A stretch of DNA of 64,000 bases from Gracilaria gracilis (Eukaryota; Rhodophyta; Florideophyceae; Gracilariales; Gracilariaceae). Shown piece after piece: positions 18,947 to 29,739 of this stretch (within the stretch, counting starts at the first letter, position 1; the number at the start of each line of letters is the position of its first letter). Below the pieces are notes generated by a model, which was not told the DNA's origin, made no database searches, and saw only the letters and a list, made by a program, of their open reading frames with translations. A program made the translations under genes and the position numbers. The stretch lies in NCBI GenBank assembly GCA_030374805.1, contig JARGSG010000191.1, positions 372,001 through 436,000 of the forward strand, read 5' to 3'.

Positions 18947-21343
18947 ATGGCAGGCTCTAAGAGAAGCAGAAGTGGAAGAAAACGGGTAAACCCGGTTCCG
19001 AACAAGGTTTCCGCAAGGCAAAGGGAAGAAGCCGAAATTGCTCGAGTTGAACATTCCCTTAAAGACATACCTCGATATTCTGACCGGTTTCAGCTGTTCC
19101 GTGTAAACAGAAGACAGAGAGCGAAACAGATCATAGCAGAGAGTGAGAAAGATAAAGATGTACCAGTGGAGCATCAAATCTTCAAAGCAACGGGCTTCGC
19201 TGAAATCCCATTGTCTTCTCGAACCCTGGATGGGCTTGCAGCGGCGAATTTTACAGAGCTCACAGGAATTCAGAGGACTTCCATTCCTCAAGCCCTGGCT
19301 GGAAGAGATATTCTAGCAGCAGCTCCAACAGGTTCTGGGAAAACTCTTGCTTTTTTGATTCCAGTATTGGAGGTTCTATGGCGAAAGAAGTGGAACACAA
19401 TGGATGGTCTTGGGGCCCTCATTCTTAGTCCAACTCGTGAACTCGGAATCCAAATATTCGAAGTTCTTCGTTCAGTTGGACGACAGCATACACTTTCAGC
19501 GGGTTTGGTTATTGGCGGGAAAGACTTTGAAGGAGAACGTGAAAAAGTCGCACGCATGAATGTCCTTGTGGCTACGCCTGGACGGCTTTTGCACCATATG
19601 GATCACGTTGCCGAGTTTGACTGTTCAAATGTGCAAGTCCTAGTACTAGACGAAGCGGACAGAATTTTGGACTTGGGCTTTGCTAAGACACTAGATGCGA
19701 TTCTTGCGAACTTGCCTAGGGATCGACAGACTATGCTGTTTTCCGCAACTCAAACAAAGAATGTGAAGGCACTTGCTCGGTTATCGCTGAAAAACCCTGA
19801 ATATGTTGCGGTTGGTAATGGACTGAAACAAAGTGCTAAAAACGATGAGAACGACTTCAAGGGACAGAAGGAAGGAAGGGAACAAGAGGAATCGAATGTC
19901 GTAAGCATTGTAGGTACCCCTCAAGGGTTAACACAAACTTATGCGGTAATGCCAGCTCATGAAAAGCTTTCAGTGCTATGGTCGTTTATAAAAACTCACC
20001 TGAAGTCGAAGATGATAGTGTTCCTTGCCACGGGAAAGCAAGTTCGGTTTGTCTTTGAGACGTTTTGCAAGTTGCGGCCAGGGATGTCTCTTCTCCATAT
20101 ACATGGAAACATGAAGCAACTTAAGCGGACAGATATGTACGACCTATTCTGCCGTACGAGGTCTGCGGTTCTGTTCGCCACTGACGTTGCCAGTCGTGGC
20201 CTTGACTTCCCGGACGTAGAATGGGTTATTCAGGTAGACTGCCCTGACGACGTGGGAACGTATGTTCATCGTGTTGGCAGAACGGCCAGGTTTAGGTCGC
20301 AAGGTCGAGCGATGCTCTTCATCAGTGAAGGCCCTGAGGAAACCTTCTTGAAACACCTTGAAGCAAAAGATGTGCGGCTTCGGCAAACCAAAACCAATCC
20401 GCAACGCATGACTGATATTACACCCAAGATATCTGCGACAGTGGCATCGAACCAAGAGCTGAAGAAGCTTGCTCAAAGGGCGTTTATGTTCTATATGAAG
20501 TCAGTTTATCAACAGAGCGACAAGCAAGTGTTCAATGTGACCAAGGTCGATTACGAAAAACTTGCCAAGAGCTATGGGTTGTCGAATATACCTAGAGTTT
20601 CAATAAGAAGCGAATCATCAGATCATCGACACAAAAAGATGAAGTCAACCACGGTGTTTGGATACAGAGTCATGCAACACAAGAAGGTACAACAGCAAAC
20701 CGCAACAGTCATGGAGGACAGTGAAAACGACGACTTACTAACGGTCCGGAAAGATGGAAGTAGCGAGATTCCTGACGATGTTGACACTTCTGATTACCAA
20801 AGTTCACTGTTAAGAATCGAAAATGGAAGGGGAAAACGAAAGAAGAGGAAGCTCGACCTGGTCGGAAATCTACCGAGCGCCAACAGATTGGTATTCACGG
20901 AAGATGGTCTAGCCATGCGAGCTGGGGACATTGTAGACACTTCATCTGGTGAGGAAGAAAATGATATTGAGCATAATGGAATCGACGATTATGCGACCTT
21001 CGTTTCAAGGAGGTTGACAAAGGCGGCTGCAGAGGATAGAAAAGCCGAAAAAGAACGGGTACAGTCTCTGCATTTCCGTCGAAAAGCCAAAGAAAGGGGC
21101 CGAAACAAGGCTCTTAATGATCGGTCGGCGGATACAGCAACCTCTCCAAACTCTAGTGACAGTGAGCGCAACGGAGACTCGCCTTCAGAATACGGGGATC
21201 CTAGTGTTTCAGACTCAAGTCATTCAACTTCGAATGAAAGAACGAAGGATCGGGATTCTACAAAAGCCGATGAAGTGAAAGCTTTGATGATTCTTCAAGC
21301 TAGGAACAAAGAGACTAGAACGAACGTGAGAAAGTATACATAG
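18947..21343 (+). CDS. DBP4: DEAD-box RNA helicase DBP4/DDX10
   Basis: 798 residues from the first ATG (18947); an 11-codon longer frame opens with GTG. All helicase motifs are present: Q motif (LTGIQRTSIPQAL), Walker A APTGSGKT, PTRELGIQI, VATPGRLL, VLDEADRILD, SATQT, and in the C-terminal lobe DVASRGLDFP and HRVGRTAR. The combination DFPDVEWVIQVDCPDDVGTY is typical of the DBP4/HCA4/DDX10 subfamily, which releases U14 snoRNA from pre-rRNA during small-subunit assembly in the nucleolus. The last about 300 residues are charged with Lys/Arg clusters, as in family members. Its stop is 46 bp from the stop of the convergent TRS120 gene. Confidence 0.92.
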   Translation: MAGSKRSRSGRKRVNPVPNKVSARQREEAEIARVEHSLKDIPRYSDRFQLFRVNRRQRAKQIIAESEKDKDVPVEHQIFKATGFAEIPLSSRTLDGLAAANFTELTGIQRTSIPQALAGRDILAAAPTGSGKTLAFLIPVLEVLWRKKWNTMDGLGALILSPTRELGIQIFEVLRSVGRQHTLSAGLVIGGKDFEGEREKVARMNVLVATPGRLLHHMDHVAEFDCSNVQVLVLDEADRILDLGFAKTLDAILANLPRDRQTMLFSATQTKNVKALARLSLKNPEYVAVGNGLKQSAKNDENDFKGQKEGREQEESNVVSIVGTPQGLTQTYAVMPAHEKLSVLWSFIKTHLKSKMIVFLATGKQVRFVFETFCKLRPGMSLLHIHGNMKQLKRTDMYDLFCRTRSAVLFATDVASRGLDFPDVEWVIQVDCPDDVGTYVHRVGRTARFRSQGRAMLFISEGPEETFLKHLEAKDVRLRQTKTNPQRMTDITPKISATVASNQELKKLAQRAFMFYMKSVYQQSDKQVFNVTKVDYEKLAKSYGLSNIPRVSIRSESSDHRHKKMKSTTVFGYRVMQHKKVQQQTATVMEDSENDDLLTVRKDGSSEIPDDVDTSDYQSSLLRIENGRGKRKKRKLDLVGNLPSANRLVFTEDGLAMRAGDIVDTSSGEEENDIEHNGIDDYATFVSRRLTKAAAEDRKAEKERVQSLHFRRKAKERGRNKALNDRSADTATSPNSSDSERNGDSPSEYGDPSVSDSSHSTSNERTKDRDSTKADEVKALMILQARNKETRTNVRKYT

Positions 21344-21389
21344 AATATGCAGTTGCGGGTCAACTCATGGCGGAATGGAAGTGAAACGC

Positions 21390-24300
21390 CTAATCTCTTT
21401 CTGGAGCAGACTGATAAATGGTATCGGCAGCTGTTGTTCTTTCCAATTTTTGGTGTTCATCGAGCCCAGGCTGATTCTCTTCAAATCGCATTGTGTCGTA
21501 ATATGGTGTTGGTCTTGCCAAATAGTTACTGTCAGATTTTCTCTCAGAGGAGAACTCCATTACTGCCACAGCGAGCGGTCTTCCTCTGACCTTGGTAGTA
21601 GATGGGCTAGAGTAAGTGTCAACCGTAATTGGGCGGATGATAGCCCCTGAGTCAACTTCGCTGTCTTTGCGCCCAATATGCACTCGTTTTCTCTGCTTGT
21701 CTTGAACTCCAGACCCCGGTTGCGAGTCAGAGCGATCAATCTGGTTAACGCTTCTTGAATCCAAGGTGTTCGGTTCAGGCAAGTCTGAGGTTGGGGATTT
21801 CTGTACCGTGATGCTATCGAAGTTTCGAAGGTTCTTTGATGCTAAGTGCTCAGATCCTCGTTTGATTGTCGCGGTTGGAACTTCGTCCAGAGGGGGCCGT
21901 CCAGAATTCGGTTCGCCAACTCGCATTGTTTCAGCAAGGCTGTTAGCCTCTTCATAAAGATAGGCAATTAAACGGAACGTCCCTATGCTATCTACCCTAA
22001 CGCGGATATAATGATGAAAACCCTCTCCATGAGGCATCAGCGCACCCACAAATACGCGTTCGACCACTCCTACAAGTGAGGCTCTGTGCAGTCTCTCCAA
22101 ATCGGTTTCGGCGTCGAGTTGTTTGAGTTCCACATCAAGTACACATCTTTCGGGAAGTTGAATGTCGCATGTATTTCGAACAAGTACTCGCACTGTCCAA
22201 AAACACCCTACTTGCACTTTGGTCTCCTTAGAACACGACTTTGGTTCCTTCCCATTCTCATATTGTGGCGTTCTTCTCTTGCAACTTTCATCAATTTGCA
22301 AGTGAATTTCTGCTTGTGTTGGTGGGGGGCTCGATAGAGATCTGGTTCCTCCTATCGGAATCTCAACTGCTGTTCTATTTCGATGTAGCAACTTCCACAA
22401 GTCAAACGATGTAAAGGGTAGTCTTCCTTTCCTTCCCAACGCAGGCAAACTCCATTTCACTGTGAAAATGACATCTCCACGATCTGGTTTCTCTCGTACG
22501 ACTAATGAAGACCAATCTGACCTTGCTCGTATTCGGTTCAGTGTCTCCTCTGTCACACTGCAAAGCAATCGCGCTGACGCTCCGCTCTCCACGAAACATT
22601 CCTCATTTAAAATAGTGCTCACACCGTTTCGACCTCCTGTCTTCAATTCCTTAATTGTTTCCGGGCATGTGACATCTGTATCCACCTTGATTGTAGCCGG
22701 AGCTGCTACTTCATTTGAAACTTCGATGGCAACAATACAGAGCTGCTGCTCTTCGGATGAAGACCAATTCTTGCAGGGATGATTGTGAAATATATTCACC
22801 TTCCGAATAACAACTGCTGGTTTAGAATTGATGCGTGCAAAGCTCTTAGACTCCCGAATCATGCCTTCACAGTCCTCTCCTTCGTACTCTACCTGCACTG
22901 ATACTTTAGGTACAGTTCCTTGTTTGTTCTTGGCAAACGTTTCGTTGGATACCAAGCTTGGGCATTTCCCAAGGACCTCCACTGTAAATGACTTGACGTC
23001 ACCATGATTTTCAAGACCTTCTCTTATATCTTGGTTGGAAAGGTTGTCCTTCACTATATGAAGCACATGCGGGTGGCTGGCCTTAACATTAGCTGACGCC
23101 CACTTTATCTTCACCGGCCCTGAGTTTTTCATTTCAACGAGGAAGCTTCGAATCTCCCCATGAAAGACGCAGAGAGGCTTTCTGGGAGAAATCGATTCCA
23201 GGGTCGCCTCCCCTTCCGAACTATAGCTCGTCAATGTTATCCTAGGCAGTTTGTTGATCACATTTACCTGAAAACTCTGACCATCTCTTGCATTTGGACG
23301 TAGGATAACCAGTATTCCATCAAACAGACGAACCAGCAAACCCTTAACAGAGAATGATCCTGTTTGTTTTGGAACAACTTCAACTTGCCTCATCGTCCCA
23401 TTTGCCCCTTCTGTAGCAGGGATCGCCATCGTTTCTGACTTTGTCTTCGCAATTCTCTTCGAATAATCGAGAAGTGTCCTAACTTCAGCTGCATGTGTCG
23501 TGCTCGATCGCTCTTCATCAACCCATATTCTCGAAGAAGATTCTGTAAGGCTAATTGACGACTGTGAGACAACCTGTGAAACTTTCGCTTCGTTCTCATC
23601 AGACATCAACACAGCGATGAGATCGACGACGAGATCTGTTGCAATTCGGTTACAAAGGGACACCGAAATTTGGGCGGTTTCCCCTCGTACCCATGTAACC
23701 GAACGACGTGCAGCGGCAGCAGCTCTTCGACGCTCCTCGTTGATTTCAAATGCATTGTATATAAATGGACCAGTCTTCTGCCCATCTGCAGTTATCCCCT
23801 TTGCCGAAAGTAATTGGGTTTCCTTCCTCCGTAAGAAAAGGTCCGGAGCTTGCAGAGCCTGGATCTCACCAACTTCAAGTATCTCACCAATTCCTGGCAG
23901 AAAAGGTGGTACGTGGGCCTTTCGCAAGGCAGTCACGATAGTCTCATCTGTTTCCCGTCTTTTCTTGCGAGAAAGAGGGGAGACAATCAATGCTTCAGCA
24001 TACAAACGGGCAGCCGTGGTGGAATCACCTGCCTCTATAGCGTGGTTCGCTGCAGTTAGGAGAAGTTTGCGACTCAGGTCTGGCCAGGACTTGAATCCTT
24101 TTGGGCTTAATTGTCTCTCTGCTGCACTCATGAGCGCCACAGCTGAAGGCCACACAGATTGCGTCGCATTGAGATGGCCAAGTCTATATAAATACATTCC
24201 CGCCTTCCGTCTGCAGCCCATACGTTCACTAAATCGAGCTAGAGCTTCCCATAATGCCGCCCTCTTCTGCGCTCTAAGGCCCTCACCTACGGTGGCTGCG

Positions 24301-25802
24301 TGCTCCGCCGCATCCAAAGCTTCCTTCCTGCGATTCGTCCACTTTCCGAGAAACTCAGCTAGCCTTAGAGCAGCTGCTGCTTCTGGTTCTGCGACACGTT
24401 TCTTCTGATACAGTTTGAATATCTCAGCGTAGTGGTCTATTAAACGATCGCAGAAATTCGAGTCGTTGAGTGAACCGCCCGCACCTACGTAGAGCAGAAC
24501 ATGTGCAGCAGACCACCCTTCCATCGCACCTGCCAACCAGAGTCTGTCGCTGGTGGATTTGGCTCTTTCAATTGCCGAGTTGAATTTCACTAGTGCATCT
24601 CCAGGTCTACCCATTAGAAGAAGATAATCCCCCTGCACCTTATCGAGTCTCCCAGGGCGTCGCTTCGAAAGCTTTGGCTGTCTATCTACTCCATGTCGCT
24701 CGTCAATTGGAGATAAAATCAACTCAGCAGATAGGTTTTCCCGTTTCTTGTAACAATCTCGGTCGATTACGCTCAAAAGTGTGGATGCACATTGATAAAG
24801 ATGTGCGCGGACCTCTAGCCGTGTTTCCTGAACTTTTTGCTGTTCAGGCACATAGCCAACTGAATAAAATATAGGGATATCACCATTCTTCTCCGTCGCC
24901 AAATGTTCTTCTTCGACGAAAGAGCGGTTTTGCTCCTCATTTTGAGAGACGAAGATGATAAGCCTCTTCACTGGAGCATCCCTAAAATGCCCCAGAGAAG
25001 AAACAAATTCTAATCGAGCTTCATCAATAGCCATCTCACGATCTTTAACAGATCCACAGCTTGTTATATCCGCAACTGCGAATACAGCCCAAACTCTACT
25101 GGAATGAAACGCATCCCATTCGGAAGGAGGTCGGGCAAGCAAACTGCCGAAGCTATCACGATGCAGAACTTCATACCGAAGACGAAAGCACGAGTCTACG
25201 TCCGGGCAGTTTAGATTCAACTCAGAAACACGACCCAAGGCTACTGACGGCGCCGTTCTCGCCCGAGGTACAGTGGATGACTTCGCTGCCGATAACGCGC
25301 TTGTTCCAGATGGAATATCGAAACTGAGCTCCTTCGATGAAGCCAGCTCAGTGGGGTCATCAGAATTTGTTGGGGTGGTGCCCCCGGATGCCTTTGGAAT
25401 TTGTGCCGACGCGCTGCCACGAAGTTTAGTTGAAGAGGTTGAAGCTTTTTCGCTTGTAGACAGGTTGGAAACACTTCTCGACGAAACTGGTTTTAAAGGG
25501 ATCAAATTATTTCGTCGGAGGCTACGACTAGCCTCTCGCACGGAGGAACGGGAACGAAGAAGAGCAGCATCGTTCGTAGCAGCCCACGCCTCCTTGTAAG
25601 CAGTGGGCATGGACGTATACGTAGCGTTTGTCGACGCACGAGGCACTGCGCTGCGACGAGGCAAGGCGCTGGTTGGGATCTCGCGAAGCCATGTGAGATA
25701 CGAGGTCAGCTCCTCAAAGCGCTGATCAGAAAGAGCAGGCCCAGCTGGAATTAAGGCAACGCGAACGCAAGCAAAATCGAGGAAAGATCCTCCAGTATCC
25801 AT
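21390..25802 (-). CDS. TRS120: TRAPPII subunit TRS120/TRAPPC9
   Basis: Single exon of 1470 residues, ATG at 25802. The N-terminal region opens FLDFACVRVALIPAG and continues with a Ser/Thr-rich linker. At about residues 390-440 it has a TPR-like block beginning GDYLLLMGRPGDALVKFNSA and containing WLAGAMEGWSAA, the best match to the TRS120 family; a second helical repeat block follows (WEALARFSERMGCRRKAG). The long C-terminal part is beta-rich, as expected for the Ig-like domains of TRAPPC9. TRS120 helps turn TRAPP into the TRAPPII Rab11/Ypt31 exchange factor at the trans-Golgi. Family assignment rests on these motifs rather than full alignment; human TRAPPC9 is shorter (1148), the extra length being low-complexity linkers. 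Confidence 0.75.
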   Translation of the reverse strand: MDTGGSFLDFACVRVALIPAGPALSDQRFEELTSYLTWLREIPTSALPRRSAVPRASTNATYTSMPTAYKEAWAATNDAALLRSRSSVREASRSLRRNNLIPLKPVSSRSVSNLSTSEKASTSSTKLRGSASAQIPKASGGTTPTNSDDPTELASSKELSFDIPSGTSALSAAKSSTVPRARTAPSVALGRVSELNLNCPDVDSCFRLRYEVLHRDSFGSLLARPPSEWDAFHSSRVWAVFAVADITSCGSVKDREMAIDEARLEFVSSLGHFRDAPVKRLIIFVSQNEEQNRSFVEEEHLATEKNGDIPIFYSVGYVPEQQKVQETRLEVRAHLYQCASTLLSVIDRDCYKKRENLSAELILSPIDERHGVDRQPKLSKRRPGRLDKVQGDYLLLMGRPGDALVKFNSAIERAKSTSDRLWLAGAMEGWSAAHVLLYVGAGGSLNDSNFCDRLIDHYAEIFKLYQKKRVAEPEAAAALRLAEFLGKWTNRRKEALDAAEHAATVGEGLRAQKRAALWEALARFSERMGCRRKAGMYLYRLGHLNATQSVWPSAVALMSAAERQLSPKGFKSWPDLSRKLLLTAANHAIEAGDSTTAARLYAEALIVSPLSRKKRRETDETIVTALRKAHVPPFLPGIGEILEVGEIQALQAPDLFLRRKETQLLSAKGITADGQKTGPFIYNAFEINEERRRAAAAARRSVTWVRGETAQISVSLCNRIATDLVVDLIAVLMSDENEAKVSQVVSQSSISLTESSSRIWVDEERSSTTHAAEVRTLLDYSKRIAKTKSETMAIPATEGANGTMRQVEVVPKQTGSFSVKGLLVRLFDGILVILRPNARDGQSFQVNVINKLPRITLTSYSSEGEATLESISPRKPLCVFHGEIRSFLVEMKNSGPVKIKWASANVKASHPHVLHIVKDNLSNQDIREGLENHGDVKSFTVEVLGKCPSLVSNETFAKNKQGTVPKVSVQVEYEGEDCEGMIRESKSFARINSKPAVVIRKVNIFHNHPCKNWSSSEEQQLCIVAIEVSNEVAAPATIKVDTDVTCPETIKELKTGGRNGVSTILNEECFVESGASARLLCSVTEETLNRIRARSDWSSLVVREKPDRGDVIFTVKWSLPALGRKGRLPFTSFDLWKLLHRNRTAVEIPIGGTRSLSSPPPTQAEIHLQIDESCKRRTPQYENGKEPKSCSKETKVQVGCFWTVRVLVRNTCDIQLPERCVLDVELKQLDAETDLERLHRASLVGVVERVFVGALMPHGEGFHHYIRVRVDSIGTFRLIAYLYEEANSLAETMRVGEPNSGRPPLDEVPTATIKRGSEHLASKNLRNFDSITVQKSPTSDLPEPNTLDSRSVNQIDRSDSQPGSGVQDKQRKRVHIGRKDSEVDSGAIIRPITVDTYSSPSTTKVRGRPLAVAVMEFSSERKSDSNYLARPTPYYDTMRFEENQPGLDEHQKLERTTAADTIYQSAPERD

Positions 25803-26906
25803 TTCCTGAAGGTTGAATGTGAAGAAAACCTATTTCCTTCGTTGAAGAGTGTTGCGGCTGTCAACATGGACAGATACTGCCCTCTATGGAGCCCGTCAAG
25901 TTGGCCTTCAGGATTTGTTCAACACCGGAAAAAAGGCCGTCCTTTGCTTTCGGTGGTGCTCACCGTACAGTGTTCGCGCATGCATCACACCGAGCGTGCC
26001 ATTCGTGAACGCAAACCGCGGAGGTAAGAACTCCAAGGGAATGCGATACCGTCGATGAACGAGTGATGAAGTTGCAGCTGCGGCGGCAAGACTTCACACT
26101 GGCGGGACACACAACCGAACTGGTGCCAGCTGTTTCCGCTCCTGTGAAGCTCAACAAGTGCAGAGTCTGCAGACTCTGCACTGCAGACTCGCCCGATGCT
26201 CGTCGTTCAATTCTACCAGTGCGTGCGCGCGCCGTGGTCGCTGGCATGGGTGCACAAATCCAACAATGCCACTTTTTTTGTCAAGAGCAAACCGTTTGCG
26301 TGACTCTTGGAGCCTGTCACACTTCGTCATACTGTAAAGCTATCTCTGCTGAGTCCTAATTTTGAGGACGAACAACTGGGGAAGGAATGTGGGTTGGCCA
26401 CCAAAGCCCGACGAAGGGACACGTTATTCGTATTCAACCAGTCTATGATACCTTCGGTATGTCGTAGTTGCACTGCGGCTGGATAAGGGTAAAGGTTGGT
26501 GGTACATATTGTACACTAGTATAGTGCATGGAATTGTGCGAGAGCGGGCACCCGTCTTGCACAACCGGCGTAATGGTCAATCTGTAGGGCAAGCTGAGTA
26601 AGATTCTTGTCCTGCTATTTCAAAACGTACCATCATGGCATCATGGCATAATGCCAAGCAGATATAGGTGCACATATAACCTTTCGAGAGGAGGAGAACT
26701 AACAGAGCACTCTTGTTTCGTAGAGCTGAAGGAAGATACACGAATGTCGACAGCGAGGAACTTCAGTTTGATTTTTACCTAGAGCGGATCGATCTTGAGA
26801 CGGAGAGCAAAATGTTCGCGGGCAAAAGGCCCACGTTAGCAGCAAATTCGAGTGTAGAATCACTCAACGCACCGAAAAGAACATTGATCACAGGCTTAGC
26901 CATTGT
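25803..26906. other. intergenic
   Basis: Between the TRS120 start and the end of the dihydroxyacetone kinase gene. No gene or strong repeat seen; a short CATCATGGCATCATGGCAT direct repeat at about 26630-26650. Confidence 0.4.
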
Positions 26907-28955
26907 TTAAATGCGACAAGCTTTGGCGATGGCATCCATAACGGTAGAAACGAGAACAGACCCAGGATCAGCGTGGTTAAGTAACATGCGTGAATCAACA
27001 TTTCTGCTTCGGCCGTATTTGGCTCTCGTCATGTGCTTGGTGGAATCACTCCCGACATTGGCTGCCTGGGCAGCTTGAACCAGAGTACTGTTGGGCGTCG
27101 CCAAAACATCCGCAGCCGGTTTCAGAGCGTCTACAAGAGTTCTGTCACCTACATTTGCTCCACCATGTCGCATCACTGCATTCGTTCCCTTAACAAAAGC
27201 ATCCCGCCAAGAAGGGATGGTACCTTCTCCCATGTTTTTCTGATAGTAAGCAGCCATTTCCTGAAGAAATATACGAGCGAAAATACCCATGGACCCCCCT
27301 GAAGCTCCGGCTGAACCTGCTATACTATTGAACAAGATATGTGGGTTTCCAGCTGCATTAGCATATCTTCCAGTTATCAAATCTGCCTTGATCCTCTCGC
27401 AGGCCTTACGCACTGAAGATCCATCAGATTTAGTATCAGTGTAGTGAGTAGTAGGAATTCGAATCAGCGTTGGTTAGTGATAAGAGTTTGAGGACTTGCT
27501 CGTCATTGCCACTGCTCGTTGTTCGGCAGATATCGTACCTGTATCTCCTAGATCACCATCTCCGGTAAGGCGATCCAAGGCTCCAAGCTCATCGCACTTT
27601 TCAAGTAAAGAATCCGTAATTACTGCTATGTAGTTATCCGTTTGCAAGTTCAAGCCAGAGCCCAAGCCGTCCCCAGAGGCCTTGGTGCTATGCTCTTCTG
27701 AAATCTCCGTTTTAGAAGCAACGCTGACATTGGAAAACGTAGGCCTCTCAGAAGGCGGTCGAAGCTTGAATCCCTTAGACCACGATTCACACACAGTAGG
27801 GGCATGGAGCAGTTGTTCCACAATCTCGTTTTTCTGAGAAAGAACGAGACAAGTTATGGATACCCCATTCATTTGTAGTGATGTCATGAACGATCCGCTG
27901 AAAACGTGCACTGGATGCACATTGCCGTTGATTATTTGACCACCCCCACCATAGAGATAGTCGGCAACCGCCTGGGTTATAATGAGCATCTCACTTTGTG
28001 GAACTGCACCCAGATTGTTCACCATTATGGCCAGCGCCCTGCATGTGGTAACGAGTTCTTGTTTCTCGCGTAGGGCAACGTCGAGCCTTCCGCATATCTC
28101 ATACACTAGATTTCTTGTAAATTGAGTCGTGTTCTCTAGTTGCAGATTCTGTCTTTCTGCACCGGGTTCCCCGTGAATACCCATGCCCAGTTCCACTTGT
28201 TAGCCCAAGTCAAACAAAATCGTTCGCGGAAATGGTCATAGAACGTTAGTTCTATTTCGACGCAGAGGCGAGTATATATACGATGCAGTTCTAAACGTAC
28301 TTTCATTGATCTTCAATCTGTTTCTGTCAATTTCATGCCCGGGAATCGTACAGGGTTCCAGAGCAACACCATAGCTTACCATAGAAGCTGCTGCGGTTTC
28401 AGCAATCACCGCGACTTCATCTAGCGACCTTCCTTGGTCAGCAGCTGCCCCTGCTATCTTAAGAACAAATATCGTCCCAGCAATTCCTCGTTTATCTGCT
28501 TGATGAGGTAAGGCCACGTCGTCCTGTGTAAGAATCATTTTCACTGGAAAGTCAGGATGAGATTGTTTCAGTTCTTGAATGGCTTCACCAAAGTTGAGCT
28601 TGTCGCCTTGATAATTCATCACAACAACTAGGATTCCTGTTGATTTCGGGACAATTGCTCTGAGCATTGCCGAAACAGCCGATGCCGAGGGTGATGCGAA
28701 AATTTCTCCTGCCACAGCTGCCGTCAGCATACCTTCACCCACGTAGCCCGCAGCCATAGGCTCATGCCCACTTCCTCCGCCGCTTACTACTGATACCCTT
28801 GGTGTATAAGAACCATCCGTGAGAGATGCTCGAATTGCAACATTATGTCCTCCCTCATCAGGATTGAGAAGGGTTACAAGTGATGAATTGAGAGCTAAGC
28901 CTCCCATTAGATCTCGAACTACGGTATCACGGCCGTTAATGAAGCGTTTCGCCAT
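26907..28955 (-). CDS. DAK: dihydroxyacetone (triose) kinase, two introns
   Basis: Read as complement(join(26907..27412, 27539..28195, 28301..28955)), 605 residues. Introns are 28196-28300 (GTACGT...ACAAG) and 27413-27538 (GTACGA...TTCAG), both phase 1. The DhaK domain has SGGGSGHEP and, across intron 1, RLKINE|MELGMGIHGEPG; His226 in GIHGEPG is the residue that binds dihydroxyacetone covalently in this family. The DhaL ATP-binding domain has LTGDGDLGDT split by intron 2 before VRKACERIKADL. The enzyme phosphorylates dihydroxyacetone with ATP in the cytosol, feeding glycerol and triose metabolism; red algae make glycerol conjugates (floridoside), so a role there is plausible inference. Confidence 0.93.
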
Positions 28956-29243
28956 TCTGCCGCCCAGAACGAAAAGGAATTCTCGGAATCAGGTTGTGAA
29001 TCAGGTTGTAGAGTGTGAAGCAGTGATGGAGAACAGAATCGCGCGTTTCGATGCAAGGCAAGGAACAATACTTCAAAATCAACAAGTCAAGAATACAGGC
29101 ATTTTATCCCGAACATCTTCCAGTAATCAGTTAACAACCATATCATGAACATCCAATGTCTACATTCGAAGCCTCCTGAGGTGTACCGCGGGGTCATGTC
29201 AAGTTCAAACACTTTCGGTTAGATAGTCTCTAAACGGCAGAAA

Positions 29244-29300
29244 GGATTCGTATCAGTGCTGGGGATTCGTATCAGTGCTGGGGATTCGTATCAGTGCTGG
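29244..29300. repeat. three tandem copies of a 19-bp unit
   Basis: GGATTCGTATCAGTGCTGG repeated exactly three times head to tail. Confidence 0.9.
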
Positions 29301-29332
29301 CCTTGGTGTTTTGAACATGCCGGGCATGTTAG

Positions 29333-29389
29333 TCGAACGTCAAGAGCTTCCCCGCCCATCCGTCAGTGACGGAAGCTCTTGACGTTCGA
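29333..29389. repeat. perfect 19-bp stem hairpin
   Basis: Arms TCGAACGTCAAGAGCTTCC (29333-29351) and its exact reverse complement (29371-29389) around a 19-nt loop which itself contains CCGTCA-G-TGACGG. Confidence 0.9.
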
Positions 29390-29739
29390 TTCAAAGAGAA
29401 CCCCTTTCAAATACAATAAACGTAGATAGATACTGGTATCTTGCACACGATACGAAACGACATTCCCAACCGGAGTATATACAGCTGATGGCACAGTTCC
29501 TTTTAACATCCATTCGTCGTCGCCATCGCAAGTCTTTATCTACGTCCATCCTTGTCCCCTTGTGTTTATCTACGTCCTTCCTTGTCTTTACCTACATCCA
29601 CCCTTCCCACCATCCCACACAGAAAAATGAACCCGCTCCAAAGAGAAATAGCTCGACATGATGGTAGATATGTAATACAAAAATGCCGGCAATCCAGGTA
29701 CTACGTCTCTAGTCCACACAGCTCAGCATAAATTCTCCC

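Larger units (their letters stand above)
28956..29739. other. intergenic with triplicated repeat and long hairpin
   Basis: Carries three tandem 19-bp units GGATTCGTATCAGTGCTGG at 29244-29300 and a perfect 19-bp inverted repeat at 29333-29389. Degenerate TCTACGTCC repeats follow at about 29537-29600. No coding frame recognised. Confidence 0.6.

Noticed and set aside
23500..24408. 302-codon plus-strand frame
   Set aside because: Antisense to the TRS120 coding region; Ser/Arg/Ala-rich shadow without motifs.
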